A stretch of DNA of 9,907 nt from Chthoniobacteraceae bacterium (lineage in GTDB: Bacteria > Verrucomicrobiota > Verrucomicrobiia > Chthoniobacterales > Chthoniobacteraceae), in contig CANJYI010000074.1 of the NCBI GenBank assembly GCA_947478975.1, positions 1 through 9,907 of the forward strand. Direction: 5' to 3'. The notes beneath the pieces were generated by a model. That model had not been told where the DNA came from. It saw nothing but the letters and a program-made list of their open reading frames with translations, and did not search any database. This document shows positions 1-6,868 of this stretch, in pieces. The position numbers were made by a program, and so were the translations under genes. Positions within the stretch are counted from its first letter, which is position 1. Every line of letters begins with the position of its first letter.

Positions 1-1
1 G

Positions 2-622
2 AGCGCGAACATTTACTGGTCTGAGGGCAATGTGCTGCCCCGCAACCGGGCGTTGCGCAATGGCCACCATGGAGCGGTTCTGTGGTTTACCGGGCTGAGC
101 GGCTCGGGCAAGTCGACGTTGGCGCGCCAAATCGAACGGGAACTCTTCAACGCAGGGCGGCAGGTCTACGTCCTCGACGGGGACAACATTCGCCACGGGC
201 TGAATTCGAACCTCGGCTTTTCGCCGGCGGATCGGGAGGAAAACATCCGCCGGGTTTCGGAAGTGGCCGCCTTGATGGCGGATTCCGGACTCATCGTGCT
301 GACGGCCTTTATCTCGCCGTATACGCAGGACAGGCGGCGCGCCCGCGAGATCGTGCTCCAGGGCGGGCACGAGTTTGCGGAAGTGTACGTTGAGGCGCCC
401 CTCGAGGTGTGCGAGGCGCGCGACGTTAAGGGCCTCTACAAGAAGGCGCGGGCTGGTGAGATCTCCGAATTTACAGGGATCAGCGCCCCTTACGAGGCTC
501 CCCAGAACCCCGAAATCACCCTGCACACGGGAACGCTGAGCATCGAGGAATCGGTGGCGGCCGTCCTGGAATACATCACCCCGCGGATCCGCGCCGTGGT
601 GGAAGACGAGGTGGTGATCTAA
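2..622 (+). CDS. cysC: Adenylylsulfate (APS) kinase, 5'-partial
   Basis: APS kinase phosphorylates adenosine 5'-phosphosulfate to PAPS with ATP in the cytoplasm, the step that feeds sulfate reduction and sulfotransfer. Numbered from the GTG at 32, the P-loop GLSGSGKST is at residues 21-29, DGDNIRHGLN at 49-58, FISPY at 93-97 (its Ser matches the serine that is phosphorylated in E. coli CysC), KGLYKKAR at 133-140 and FTGISAPYEAP at 147-157; all family blocks are intact. The frame is open to the left edge, and the codons before the GTG read NIYWSEGN, which matches the usual CysC lead-in (NI.W..G.V). The GTG is therefore probably an internal valine, and the true start lies just outside the window. 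It could also be the kinase half of a CysN-CysC fusion; the window cannot decide this. The product ends in an acidic EDEVVI tail. The next gene starts 66 bases downstream on the same strand. Confidence 0.95.
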   Translation, partial: SANIYWSEGNVLPRNRALRNGHHGAVLWFTGLSGSGKSTLARQIERELFNAGRQVYVLDGDNIRHGLNSNLGFSPADREENIRRVSEVAALMADSGLIVLTAFISPYTQDRRRAREIVLQGGHEFAEVYVEAPLEVCEARDVKGLYKKARAGEISEFTGISAPYEAPQNPEITLHTGTLSIEESVAAVLEYITPRIRAVVEDEVVI

Positions 623-661
623 CGCTAAGGGACGGTCTGGGAAAAACCTGTTTGCGGTAAG

Positions 662-682
662 GGCCTTGGATAGGGCAAGGCT
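662..682 (+). other. Hairpin just before the cytochrome start codon
   Basis: GCCTTG (663-668) pairs perfectly with CAAGGC (676-681) around a 7-base loop, and G662/T682 can add a wobble pair. The stem ends 7 bases before the ATG at 689, and its 3' arm contains the only purine-rich stretch (GGGCAAGG) that could serve as ribosome binding site. It could hide the start site of the cytochrome gene, or be a weak end for the cysC transcript. No T-run follows, so it is not a standard terminator. A 6-bp stem can arise by chance. Confidence 0.35.
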
Positions 683-688
683 AGTCCT

Positions 689-1960
689 ATGCCACGGCTC
701 TCCCCCTCCAGATTCTCAACCGTCGCACTGGGCCTGGCCCTGTGCGCGCCCCCAGCCTTTGTATGCGGTGCGCTGCAGGGGGCTCCCGCTGCGGCGGCTG
801 TTTACTCCAGTGGCGATTTGGTCCGCCTCGCGCGGAAGGAAACGGTGATGTTCAAGGGGGAGCCGTTTTTGGCCGGGCCCAAGGGGCAGGAGTTCACTGT
901 GCTCAAGCATGAACCGGCCAAGGGGCAGGTGTATCTGGCCTTCGTGCAGAAGGAGGGGGAGGTTATCGCGGTAACGCTGCCCGACGCCTCGCTGGAACTG
1001 GTGCCGCCGGACGGGTGGGCGTTGCTTATCCGGGGAACGCAGGCGTTTCGGGACCAGCGCTTCGAGGAGGCACGGAAGCTTTTGGCGCGCGCGGCGCAGG
1101 ATCCGGGTTTCAAGGGGGTCGCCTCGGGGGTGGCCCTGCGGATAGAGGGGGTGATGCAAGCGGGCGGGGCCGCATTGCAGTCCAAGGGCGGGCCTGCTCA
1201 AAAGGCCTTTGTGGACGCGCTTTCCCTTGGAAGAGACACCGCGGCGGACGTCTTCCAAAAGGGCTATACCAGTGTCGCCCAGGCGCTGGAGGAAGGCCTG
1301 GACCGCCTTGCGGCGCGTGTCCTGGCGCAAAAGGAGGACGTGCCGCCGTCCAAGCTGCCCCGGGAAGAACTTGCAAACCGGGCGGCGCAGGCTGCCTTTT
1401 CCGTGGTGCGCTGCCGGCAGGCGATGGCCGTGCGGCGGATGGTCGAGGCGCGTGGCTACATTGATACCGGCCTCAAGGCGGAGCCGGCGCGACCGGAGCT
1501 CAAGGCGATGCTGCTCAAGGTCGAGGAGGACATCAAGGACGCGGACAACCGGGGGGATTCCGCGGAGAGCAACCGGCGCCGGAACCTGGGTCAGGCGCTG
1601 CTCGCCCTCGAGCGGGGACTCAAACTTTGTTCGGATCATCCACGGCTTTTGAAGTTGCGCGAAGAAATGAGCGGCGCCCTGGAGGAGCGGACCGCCCCGC
1701 CGGTCACCCCTGAGTTTTTGGCGGCGGCCAAGCCGGCGGCACCGGCTGAACGGCTCGAGCAGGGGCGCCAGCTTTACACAACGCGGTGTACGCAGTGCCA
1801 CGATTTGGAGATGCTCGACTCCCGAACCGTAGGCAATTGGAAGAGTGAGGTGTCGGGAATGGCGCGCCGGGCAAAGGTGGACGACGCCCAGCAGAATGTG
1901 ATCATGGAGTACCTGACGGCCGCCCACTCTGTGGTGGGTGGGATGCGCAAGGGCCAGTAG
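689..1960 (+). CDS. Exported SH3-like / helical-repeat / cytochrome c protein
   Basis: I do not recognise a named family for the full length of 423 residues, but three parts can be seen. Residues 1 to about 37 form a signal peptide with a hydrophobic core (TVALGLALCAPPAFV) and an Ala-rich end. Residues about 40-105 are beta-rich, with hydrophobic and charged residues alternating as in bacterial SH3-like domains. Residues about 108-330 are helical and Ala/Leu/Arg-rich, in a TPR-like rhythm (for example AFRDQRFEEARKLLARAAQD). After a Pro/Ala linker (336-352), the C-terminus is a minimal class I cytochrome c: CTQCH at 367-371 binds one haem, and Met391 (SGMARRA) is the likely second axial ligand, ahead of a closing helix ending MEYL. 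Export fits haem attachment outside the cytoplasm. A long minus-strand frame covers the same bases but has no recognisable motif. The role may be electron transfer within a protein complex held by the repeats, which is inference. Confidence 0.8.
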   Translation: MPRLSPSRFSTVALGLALCAPPAFVCGALQGAPAAAAVYSSGDLVRLARKETVMFKGEPFLAGPKGQEFTVLKHEPAKGQVYLAFVQKEGEVIAVTLPDASLELVPPDGWALLIRGTQAFRDQRFEEARKLLARAAQDPGFKGVASGVALRIEGVMQAGGAALQSKGGPAQKAFVDALSLGRDTAADVFQKGYTSVAQALEEGLDRLAARVLAQKEDVPPSKLPREELANRAAQAAFSVVRCRQAMAVRRMVEARGYIDTGLKAEPARPELKAMLLKVEEDIKDADNRGDSAESNRRRNLGQALLALERGLKLCSDHPRLLKLREEMSGALEERTAPPVTPEFLAAAKPAAPAERLEQGRQLYTTRCTQCHDLEMLDSRTVGNWKSEVSGMARRAKVDDAQQNVIMEYLTAAHSVVGGMRKGQ

Positions 1961-2003
1961 CCCTCACGTTGGGTTAGGGGGGAGGTGCCTCGTGCGAGTG
2001 TTC

Positions 2004-2867
2004 TCAGCGCAGGCTCGCCTGAACGGAGGGCCTCGGGTTGTCCAGAAACTGGAGGGCCCTCTCCAGCCACTCGGCTGACGGCAGGGAGTGGCCGATTCCC
2101 GGGGCTTCCAGATACGCAGCGGAGGGGAAGCCCTCCTTCTTGAAGCCCTGCTCCCAGACAATCCGGGTGTCCGCTTTGTTGAAGTCCTTTTCAGAGCTGA
2201 TCAGGGCAAAACGGGAGCGGCGTTTGGCAATTTCTAGAACCTCGTCATCGGGAATGAACTGCGGCGGGTACAGCTTTTTGGCGTCTGCGGATGGCAGGTC
2301 GGTGTAAAAGTTCACCCCCATAAAGCACGCCGCCCCGGTGAACATGTCGGCATAGGCGACACCCAGCATACTTGCCACGCGCCCGCCGCCGGAGAAACCC
2401 GAGACGTAAACCCGGCGTTCGTCGACTTGGAAGCGCTCCCGCATTCCCGCGCTTGCACACACCGCCAGGCGTATTCTGTCGAGGATGTTGCGGCTGTTTC
2501 CTGCCTTGAGTGCGCCCACAAACAAGAGGCGCCGCTTTGCGAGAACCTCTTCCCATTCCTGTGGTACGCGGGCGGAGTCCGATGGGGAGATCCACACAAA
2601 CACGCCCCAGTGCTCGTCCGAGCGGTAGTTTTTGGGGACGAGTAGTTGGAAGCTGTCCTTGCCGGGCTCCAGCGTTCCGGGATCCTCAATACAGTGCAGC
2701 CTGGCCTTCACCTCGGCGGGTCCAGCCTGCACTGGCAGCCTGCTAAACTGCGTGACGGAGGCGCCCAAAACCGGGGATGCCGCTGCCGAGGCGGGCGGGG
2801 GCGCGGCCTGCAGCATATCGCCGAAGGCGAGTGCGCCCAAAAGCAGAAGCAGTCTTTGCACCGGCAT
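2004..2867 (-). CDS. Secreted alpha/beta hydrolase, PHB-depolymerase/esterase type
   Basis: This is a 287-residue alpha/beta hydrolase likely to cleave an ester bond. A signal peptide (hydrophobic residues 5-15, possible cut after LQA at 21) sends it out of the cytoplasm. The nucleophile elbow YVSGFSGGGR puts the catalytic serine at Ser159, in the G-x-S-x-G form usual for PHB depolymerases, feruloyl/acetyl esterases and related enzymes. The likely histidine is His260 (GIGHSLP); the acid is probably Asp228 (SEKDFN), with Asp233 as the alternative. VFVWISPSD (89-97) lies where the oxyanion-hole strand is expected. It is the last gene of the minus-strand cluster, 58 bases after the DUF1552 gene, and converges on the cytochrome gene with 43 bases between the stop codons. 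The ATG start is chosen because the signal peptide follows at once; only a G-poor, C-rich leader precedes it. The substrate is unknown; the neighbours suggest an acylated sugar polymer rather than PHB. Confidence 0.78.
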   Translation of the reverse strand: MPVQRLLLLLGALAFGDMLQAAPPPASAAASPVLGASVTQFSRLPVQAGPAEVKARLHCIEDPGTLEPGKDSFQLLVPKNYRSDEHWGVFVWISPSDSARVPQEWEEVLAKRRLLFVGALKAGNSRNILDRIRLAVCASAGMRERFQVDERRVYVSGFSGGGRVASMLGVAYADMFTGAACFMGVNFYTDLPSADAKKLYPPQFIPDDEVLEIAKRRSRFALISSEKDFNKADTRIVWEQGFKKEGFPSAAYLEAPGIGHSLPSAEWLERALQFLDNPRPSVQASLR

Positions 2868-2925
2868 GGGGGGCGAAGGGGGTGGGGAGACAGGACCGGG
2901 CCAGTGAGGCAGGGGAGGCCGCCGG

Positions 2926-4254
2926 CTAGCCGAGGGCGAGCGGGCCTTCGGCGCAGAGGTCGGCCTGGCCGAAGGTCTGGAGCTGGGTGTGTCCCATGGC
3001 GTGGGCGACGGAGAGCCAGAGGCGGTTGTGGGCCACCTTGTCCAGCTTGAGTGAACGGCCCATCTGAAAGCCAGGGGCGCCGCCGACGATCACCATGGGG
3101 ATGTTGTCGAGGGTGTGGCTGTTGCCCTTGCCCAGTTCGTTGGTCCACACCAGGAGGGTGTGGTCCAGCATGGAGCCGGACTGTCCAGGCTCGGGCGTCT
3201 CGGAGAGGCGCTTGGCGAGATAGGCAAATTCACCGGCAAACCATGTGTTGATCTTCAGCAGCTTTCCGTACGACTCCTTGTTGTCGTCGGGCTCGTGGGA
3301 AAGGGAATGGTGGCCTTCCTCGACTCCAAGCCAGCGCATCTGGGCCTGACCGACGCTGCGCATGTACTGCAGGGTGGCGACACGCGTCATGTCGTTGGCC
3401 AGGGCGTTGACCAGCAGGTTGATCTGCATCCGGCTCATCTGGGGAGTGTTGTCGTTGGTCAGCTCCACGCCGGGATCCAGGGGCGGCATGGGGTGGGCCA
3501 GCGCCGTGTCGGCCGGGCGTTTGAGCTCGGTTTCCAAGTTGCGCACCAGGGTCAGGTGTTCCTCGAGCAGCTGCTTGTCCCGGGAACTCAGCTTCGAGGA
3601 GACCCGCGCCAGGTCGTCTTTGACGTCGTCCAAGATGCTGGCAAGGGTGTCCTTGTCTTTCATCTGGCCGTACATTTTTGAGAACATGCGGTAGGGGTCA
3701 TCCACGGGGGCCACCGGCTGGTTTGGCCCGAGGTAACTCATCCGCGTCCAAGGATCGGCGCGGTTTGGGACGGCGACTCCGAATTCCATCGAACCGAACC
3801 GGGTCTTGGTCTCTGGCCGGGACTGGAGATGGTTTTTGATTTCCTGATCGATGGAGATGCTACCCGCCCAGCCAGAGGGAGCGCCGCCGCCGCCCATGAT
3901 GTTGCCCGGGAGCAGGCGGCTGGCGGTCAGCAGGCAGCTCATCCCGCGCATGTGGTGGTCGCCGTCGCCGGTGATTTTGTTGAAGACGCCCTTAAGGAGG
4001 AGCGTCTTGTTTTTGAAAGGCTCCAGCGGGGCAAGGATCGACTTGAACTGGAACTGGTCGCCCTCCTCCTCGGGCCAGAACTCCGAGGGCAGCGTGCCAT
4101 TGGGAGAAAACATGATTACCAAGCGCTGCCTTTTTGCAGAGAGGCCCGCCGGTTCCGAGGCGGCCTGCAGGCTGGGAAGGCCGTTGAGAAACGGCAGTGC
4201 GGCGGTAGACACTCCGAGATTGTGCAGAAACTGGCGGCGGTTGAGTGGGCTCAT
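2926..4254 (-). CDS. DUF1552 (HXXSHH family) Tat-exported protein
   Basis: At 442 residues this is a full-length DUF1552 protein, a family of unknown biochemical function common in Planctomycetota, Verrucomicrobiota and some Acidobacteria and Myxobacteria. The N-terminus NRRQFLHNLG is a twin-arginine signal (RR at 6-7), so it is probably exported folded, perhaps with a bound metal. Family landmarks are LVIMFSPNG (45-53), GDHHMRGMSCLLT (98-110), and the namesake region GHHSLSHEPDDN (314-325). There the last His of HXXSHH is Glu321. Residues 363-392 (LDHTLLVWTNELGKG, then IPMVIVGG) resemble the C-terminal metal-site region of DUF1501 and sulfatase-type proteins, which suggests but does not prove an alkaline-phosphatase-like fold. 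The start lies 71 bases after the stop of the multidomain cytochrome gene, the usual partner of this family, so they probably share a transcript and act together. Confidence 0.93.
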   Translation of the reverse strand: MSPLNRRQFLHNLGVSTAALPFLNGLPSLQAASEPAGLSAKRQRLVIMFSPNGTLPSEFWPEEEGDQFQFKSILAPLEPFKNKTLLLKGVFNKITGDGDHHMRGMSCLLTASRLLPGNIMGGGGAPSGWAGSISIDQEIKNHLQSRPETKTRFGSMEFGVAVPNRADPWTRMSYLGPNQPVAPVDDPYRMFSKMYGQMKDKDTLASILDDVKDDLARVSSKLSSRDKQLLEEHLTLVRNLETELKRPADTALAHPMPPLDPGVELTNDNTPQMSRMQINLLVNALANDMTRVATLQYMRSVGQAQMRWLGVEEGHHSLSHEPDDNKESYGKLLKINTWFAGEFAYLAKRLSETPEPGQSGSMLDHTLLVWTNELGKGNSHTLDNIPMVIVGGAPGFQMGRSLKLDKVAHNRLWLSVAHAMGHTQLQTFGQADLCAEGPLALG

Positions 4255-4325
4255 GGCGGGATTCGAAAAGGCTAGCGGGATTGGCTACAGAGGAAAGCAA
4301 TAGTGGGCAGTGGGCTCGGCGCTCT

Positions 4326-6722
4326 TCAACGGGGGAGCGCGGCGACCTTCACCGGTTCAGGCGGTAGCCCCTGGAGCGCCTTGGTCAGGGCGATTTGGAC
4401 CAGCAGCTTCCGGATGCTGAAATTGCCTGCCTCAAACTGTTTGGTGAGCGCGGCAGCTGTCTCGGGGGCGAAGGCCGCCGGCGGCTGCTTGACGCTGTGG
4501 AGGAACAGCTGTTGGACGAATGCCTCATGGGCCTTCTCACTGGAAACCGCTAGGCGGGCTACGTCCGCGGCCGCCGTGAGCCGCACGGTTTTCCCGTCCT
4601 CGCCCTCGAAGGAGACGCCTGAGTCGACCGGTTTGTGGTTGTCCTGGGTGCGCCAGCGTCCGAGGGCGTCGAAGTTCTCGAGGGTAAACCCGAGCGGGTT
4701 GATCACGCCGTGGCAGCCCGTGCAGGACTTGTTCTGGGTCAGCGAGGTGACCTTTTCGCGCATGGTGAGGCTTGGGTCGAACTTTGCGTCCTCAAAGGCC
4801 ACCGCCACGGCTGGGTTCTTGAGTTGGATACCCACAATGCTGCGGCTCAAAAAGACACCGCGGTGGATGGGCGAGGTCGTTTTGCTGTAGGCCAGCGCCG
4901 ATAGCAGGTAGGGGTGGGTGAGGAGACCGGCGCGCTGGCCTTCGGCGGGCACTATTTTTTGAAAACCGTCCTCCGCCACCTCCCGGCCATAGAGCTTGCC
5001 CAGGCTCCGGCTCAGCCACAGGTGGTCGGCCTGGAGCAGTTGGCGGTAGTCCGAGGCCTCGCTCCACACGACTTCATCGAGAAAAAGTTGCAGCGACTGG
5101 CGCAGATCCGCGCGGACTGCCTCGGTGAATTCTGGAAAGAGGGTGGCGTCCTTGGCCGCGTGCTCCGCCCGCTCCAGGTCCAGCCATTGCTGGAAAAAGC
5201 CCGCCAACTTGGCCTTGGTCCGCGGGTCGGCAAGCATCCGCTGGGCCGCCTTTTCAATCTGTTCCCCGGTGCGCAGCTTGCCTTCCTGGGCCGCCTTCCA
5301 GAGGGCCGGATCGGGGAGGGAATCCCAAAGCACCTCGGCAAGGCGGGCTGCAACAGTGAAGTCATCGGGGATCTCGGTGCTGGAAAGAGCCGGGTACAGA
5401 AAGCGCGGGGACTTGAGCGCAAAGAGTGCGAGCCGTTTTACCGCGAGGGCGGGGGTGGGAGACTTCTGGAAAGCCCGCTCAATCAGCGCCTCTTTTTGCT
5501 CGGGGGTGAGCGGACGCCGGAAGGCGGTTTCGACAAACTTGAGGCTGAATTCCTTGAGCTTCTCCAAACGGTCCGGAGCCCCCGCCTTGGTGCCGGCTAG
5601 GTTGTCCAGGTGGAGTTCCAGATGCTCGATGACTTCCAGCGCGCCGGCGGTGGTGGCCTGGTCCCACTCTTTGGAAACAGTGGTGCCCCGTTCGTAGCCG
5701 TCGCTCCGGTCGTCCGCGGGAAGGGCCGTGTTCACCACCATGCTTTGACGCACCTCCTGCGGCATCAAGGCTTCCCGGGGCAGAGGTTGGAGAATCCCGT
5801 GCGGCGGTTTCCACCAGACTTCGATGGAGGCGCTCTTGTCCTTGAACTTGAAAAACGCCACCGCAAAGCGGTAGGTCCGGCCTCCCAGCAGATAGATGCT
5901 CTTTTTCTCCTCGCGCACCTCCACGGACGGCGTGACCCAGGAATCAATGAGCGGGCGTTCCTCGACGTCATTGACCCACAGGCGAATTCCGTTTTCCGAC
6001 TTTACCACAAACTCGTAGGTGCCCGTTTCCGGGGCGATGAGCGAGCCGTTCCAGCGCACCGTGAATTCCGATGCGATCATCTTTTCCGGCACGGGGCTTT
6101 CCGCGCCGAAGTGGAAGCTCACCTGCGGGTCCACCCGGTCGAGCTTTTCCTGTTTGCGGTCCTTTTTCTCCTTTTTTTTGAGCGCCTCCTTCGCCGCCTC
6201 CTCTTCCTCGGGCGTGAGGATGGCAAACCCGGAGTAAATGCCGCGCACTCCGCGCTCCGTTCCGGGCGGACGGTCGAAGCCGGGCCGGAAGCGGCCGACC
6301 AGATCGGCGATCGAGTTCTGGTACTGGGCCACGGTCAGTCGCGACAGGCTTTCCCGGACAGGATGCAGCCGCGCCCTGGCCTCGGCCGAATAGAATGTGG
6401 AGTGGATATAGGCGGCCACCGCCTCGGCGTCCGGGCCGACGCAGCTGCCTTCCTTGCCTTCGGGCATGGTTTTGGAAATGAGCCGGGTGAGCGCCTGCAC
6501 GCTGCGGGCGCCTGCGAGAGGATCGTCGTATTTGCCGTGGACGCCTTCGCCGTTTTTGCCGTGGCACTCCGCGCAGCTCTCGCTGTAGATCTTGGCACCC
6601 ACGCCTTCGGCTCCCCGGCCCGCTTGAAGCGGCAGCAGCAACGGAGCGGCAACGAGCAGACCCAGCAATTTTGCGAGGCTGTTTTCGGGAAGAGAGCGGG
6701 AGGATGGCGCGTGGTTTTCCAA
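4326..6722 (-). CDS. Two-haem DUF1587/PA14/DUF1595/DUF1592/DUF1588/DUF1585 protein
   Basis: This 798-residue protein is of the planctomycete-type cytochrome kind. In order it has: a signal peptide or anchor with a hydrophobic core at about 19-32; a class I cytochrome c with CAECH at 50-54 and likely axial Met86; a DUF1587 segment (LSRLTVAQYQNSIADL, 126-141); a highly charged linker (171-198); a PA14 domain (about 200-320, with WNGSLIAPETGTYEF and IRLWVNDV); DUF1595 (about 395-440, FVETAFRRPLTPEQK); DUF1592 (about 455-580); DUF1588 (about 595-692), holding the second haem motif CTGCH at 667-671; and DUF1585 at about 715-780. The start is TTG: it is the first possible start after an in-frame stop at 6756-6758, and the next Met is residue 86, inside the cytochrome domain. 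An SD-like GGGAGGAG lies 25 bases upstream, too far for normal use. It is the first gene of the cluster. PA14 suggests sugar binding; two haems suggest electron transfer. The reaction is not known. Confidence 0.93.
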   Translation of the reverse strand: MENHAPSSRSLPENSLAKLLGLLVAAPLLLPLQAGRGAEGVGAKIYSESCAECHGKNGEGVHGKYDDPLAGARSVQALTRLISKTMPEGKEGSCVGPDAEAVAAYIHSTFYSAEARARLHPVRESLSRLTVAQYQNSIADLVGRFRPGFDRPPGTERGVRGIYSGFAILTPEEEEAAKEALKKKEKKDRKQEKLDRVDPQVSFHFGAESPVPEKMIASEFTVRWNGSLIAPETGTYEFVVKSENGIRLWVNDVEERPLIDSWVTPSVEVREEKKSIYLLGGRTYRFAVAFFKFKDKSASIEVWWKPPHGILQPLPREALMPQEVRQSMVVNTALPADDRSDGYERGTTVSKEWDQATTAGALEVIEHLELHLDNLAGTKAGAPDRLEKLKEFSLKFVETAFRRPLTPEQKEALIERAFQKSPTPALAVKRLALFALKSPRFLYPALSSTEIPDDFTVAARLAEVLWDSLPDPALWKAAQEGKLRTGEQIEKAAQRMLADPRTKAKLAGFFQQWLDLERAEHAAKDATLFPEFTEAVRADLRQSLQLFLDEVVWSEASDYRQLLQADHLWLSRSLGKLYGREVAEDGFQKIVPAEGQRAGLLTHPYLLSALAYSKTTSPIHRGVFLSRSIVGIQLKNPAVAVAFEDAKFDPSLTMREKVTSLTQNKSCTGCHGVINPLGFTLENFDALGRWRTQDNHKPVDSGVSFEGEDGKTVRLTAAADVARLAVSSEKAHEAFVQQLFLHSVKQPPAAFAPETAAALTKQFEAGNFSIRKLLVQIALTKALQGLPPEPVKVAALPR

Positions 6723-6868
6723 GGCAGTTAAGAATACCGGGCGTAGGCTCCTCCCTTAGGGGGGCGAGGGCTTTCCGGAGATAAAACAGGGGGCACCCGG
6801 GCCGCAGCATTCCGAGAATAAGAGTGATTCGCTTCCGGGCTTGGGGCGCTATAGTCGGCCTCCTCCTC
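6723..6868. promoter_or_regulatory. Divergent intergenic region, presumed promoters both ways
   Basis: These 146 bases lie between two genes read away from each other (cytochrome cluster to the left, sulfatase to the right), so promoters for both should be here. I cannot assign either with confidence. A TATAGT at 6850-6855 resembles a -10 box for the sulfatase, but the sequence 16-17 bases upstream is a poor -35 and the leader would be only a few bases. The strand for the cytochrome cluster has TATTCT about 10 bases before its TTG, too close to serve it. CCTCCC (6750-6755) and GGGGGG (6759-6764) can pair around TTA with one G-T wobble. The stem overlaps the GGGAGGAG stretch of the cytochrome leader. 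Confidence 0.5.

Noticed and set aside
725..770. Lipobox in the N-terminus of the single-haem cytochrome protein (PAFVCG)
   Set aside because: The residues before the Cys do not fit the lipobox (no Leu at -3 and no Gly/Ala/Ser at -1); a normal signal peptide explains the region better.
716..1927. Long minus-strand open frame (403 codons) opposite the cytochrome gene
   Set aside because: It lies exactly opposite a gene with a signal peptide and CXXCH motif, has no recognisable motif and is Arg/His/Leu-rich; long antisense frames are expected in GC-rich coding DNA.
1961..2003. Terminator between the convergent cytochrome and hydrolase genes
   Set aside because: Only 4-bp stems with small or mismatched loops can be drawn in these 43 bases and there is no T-run.
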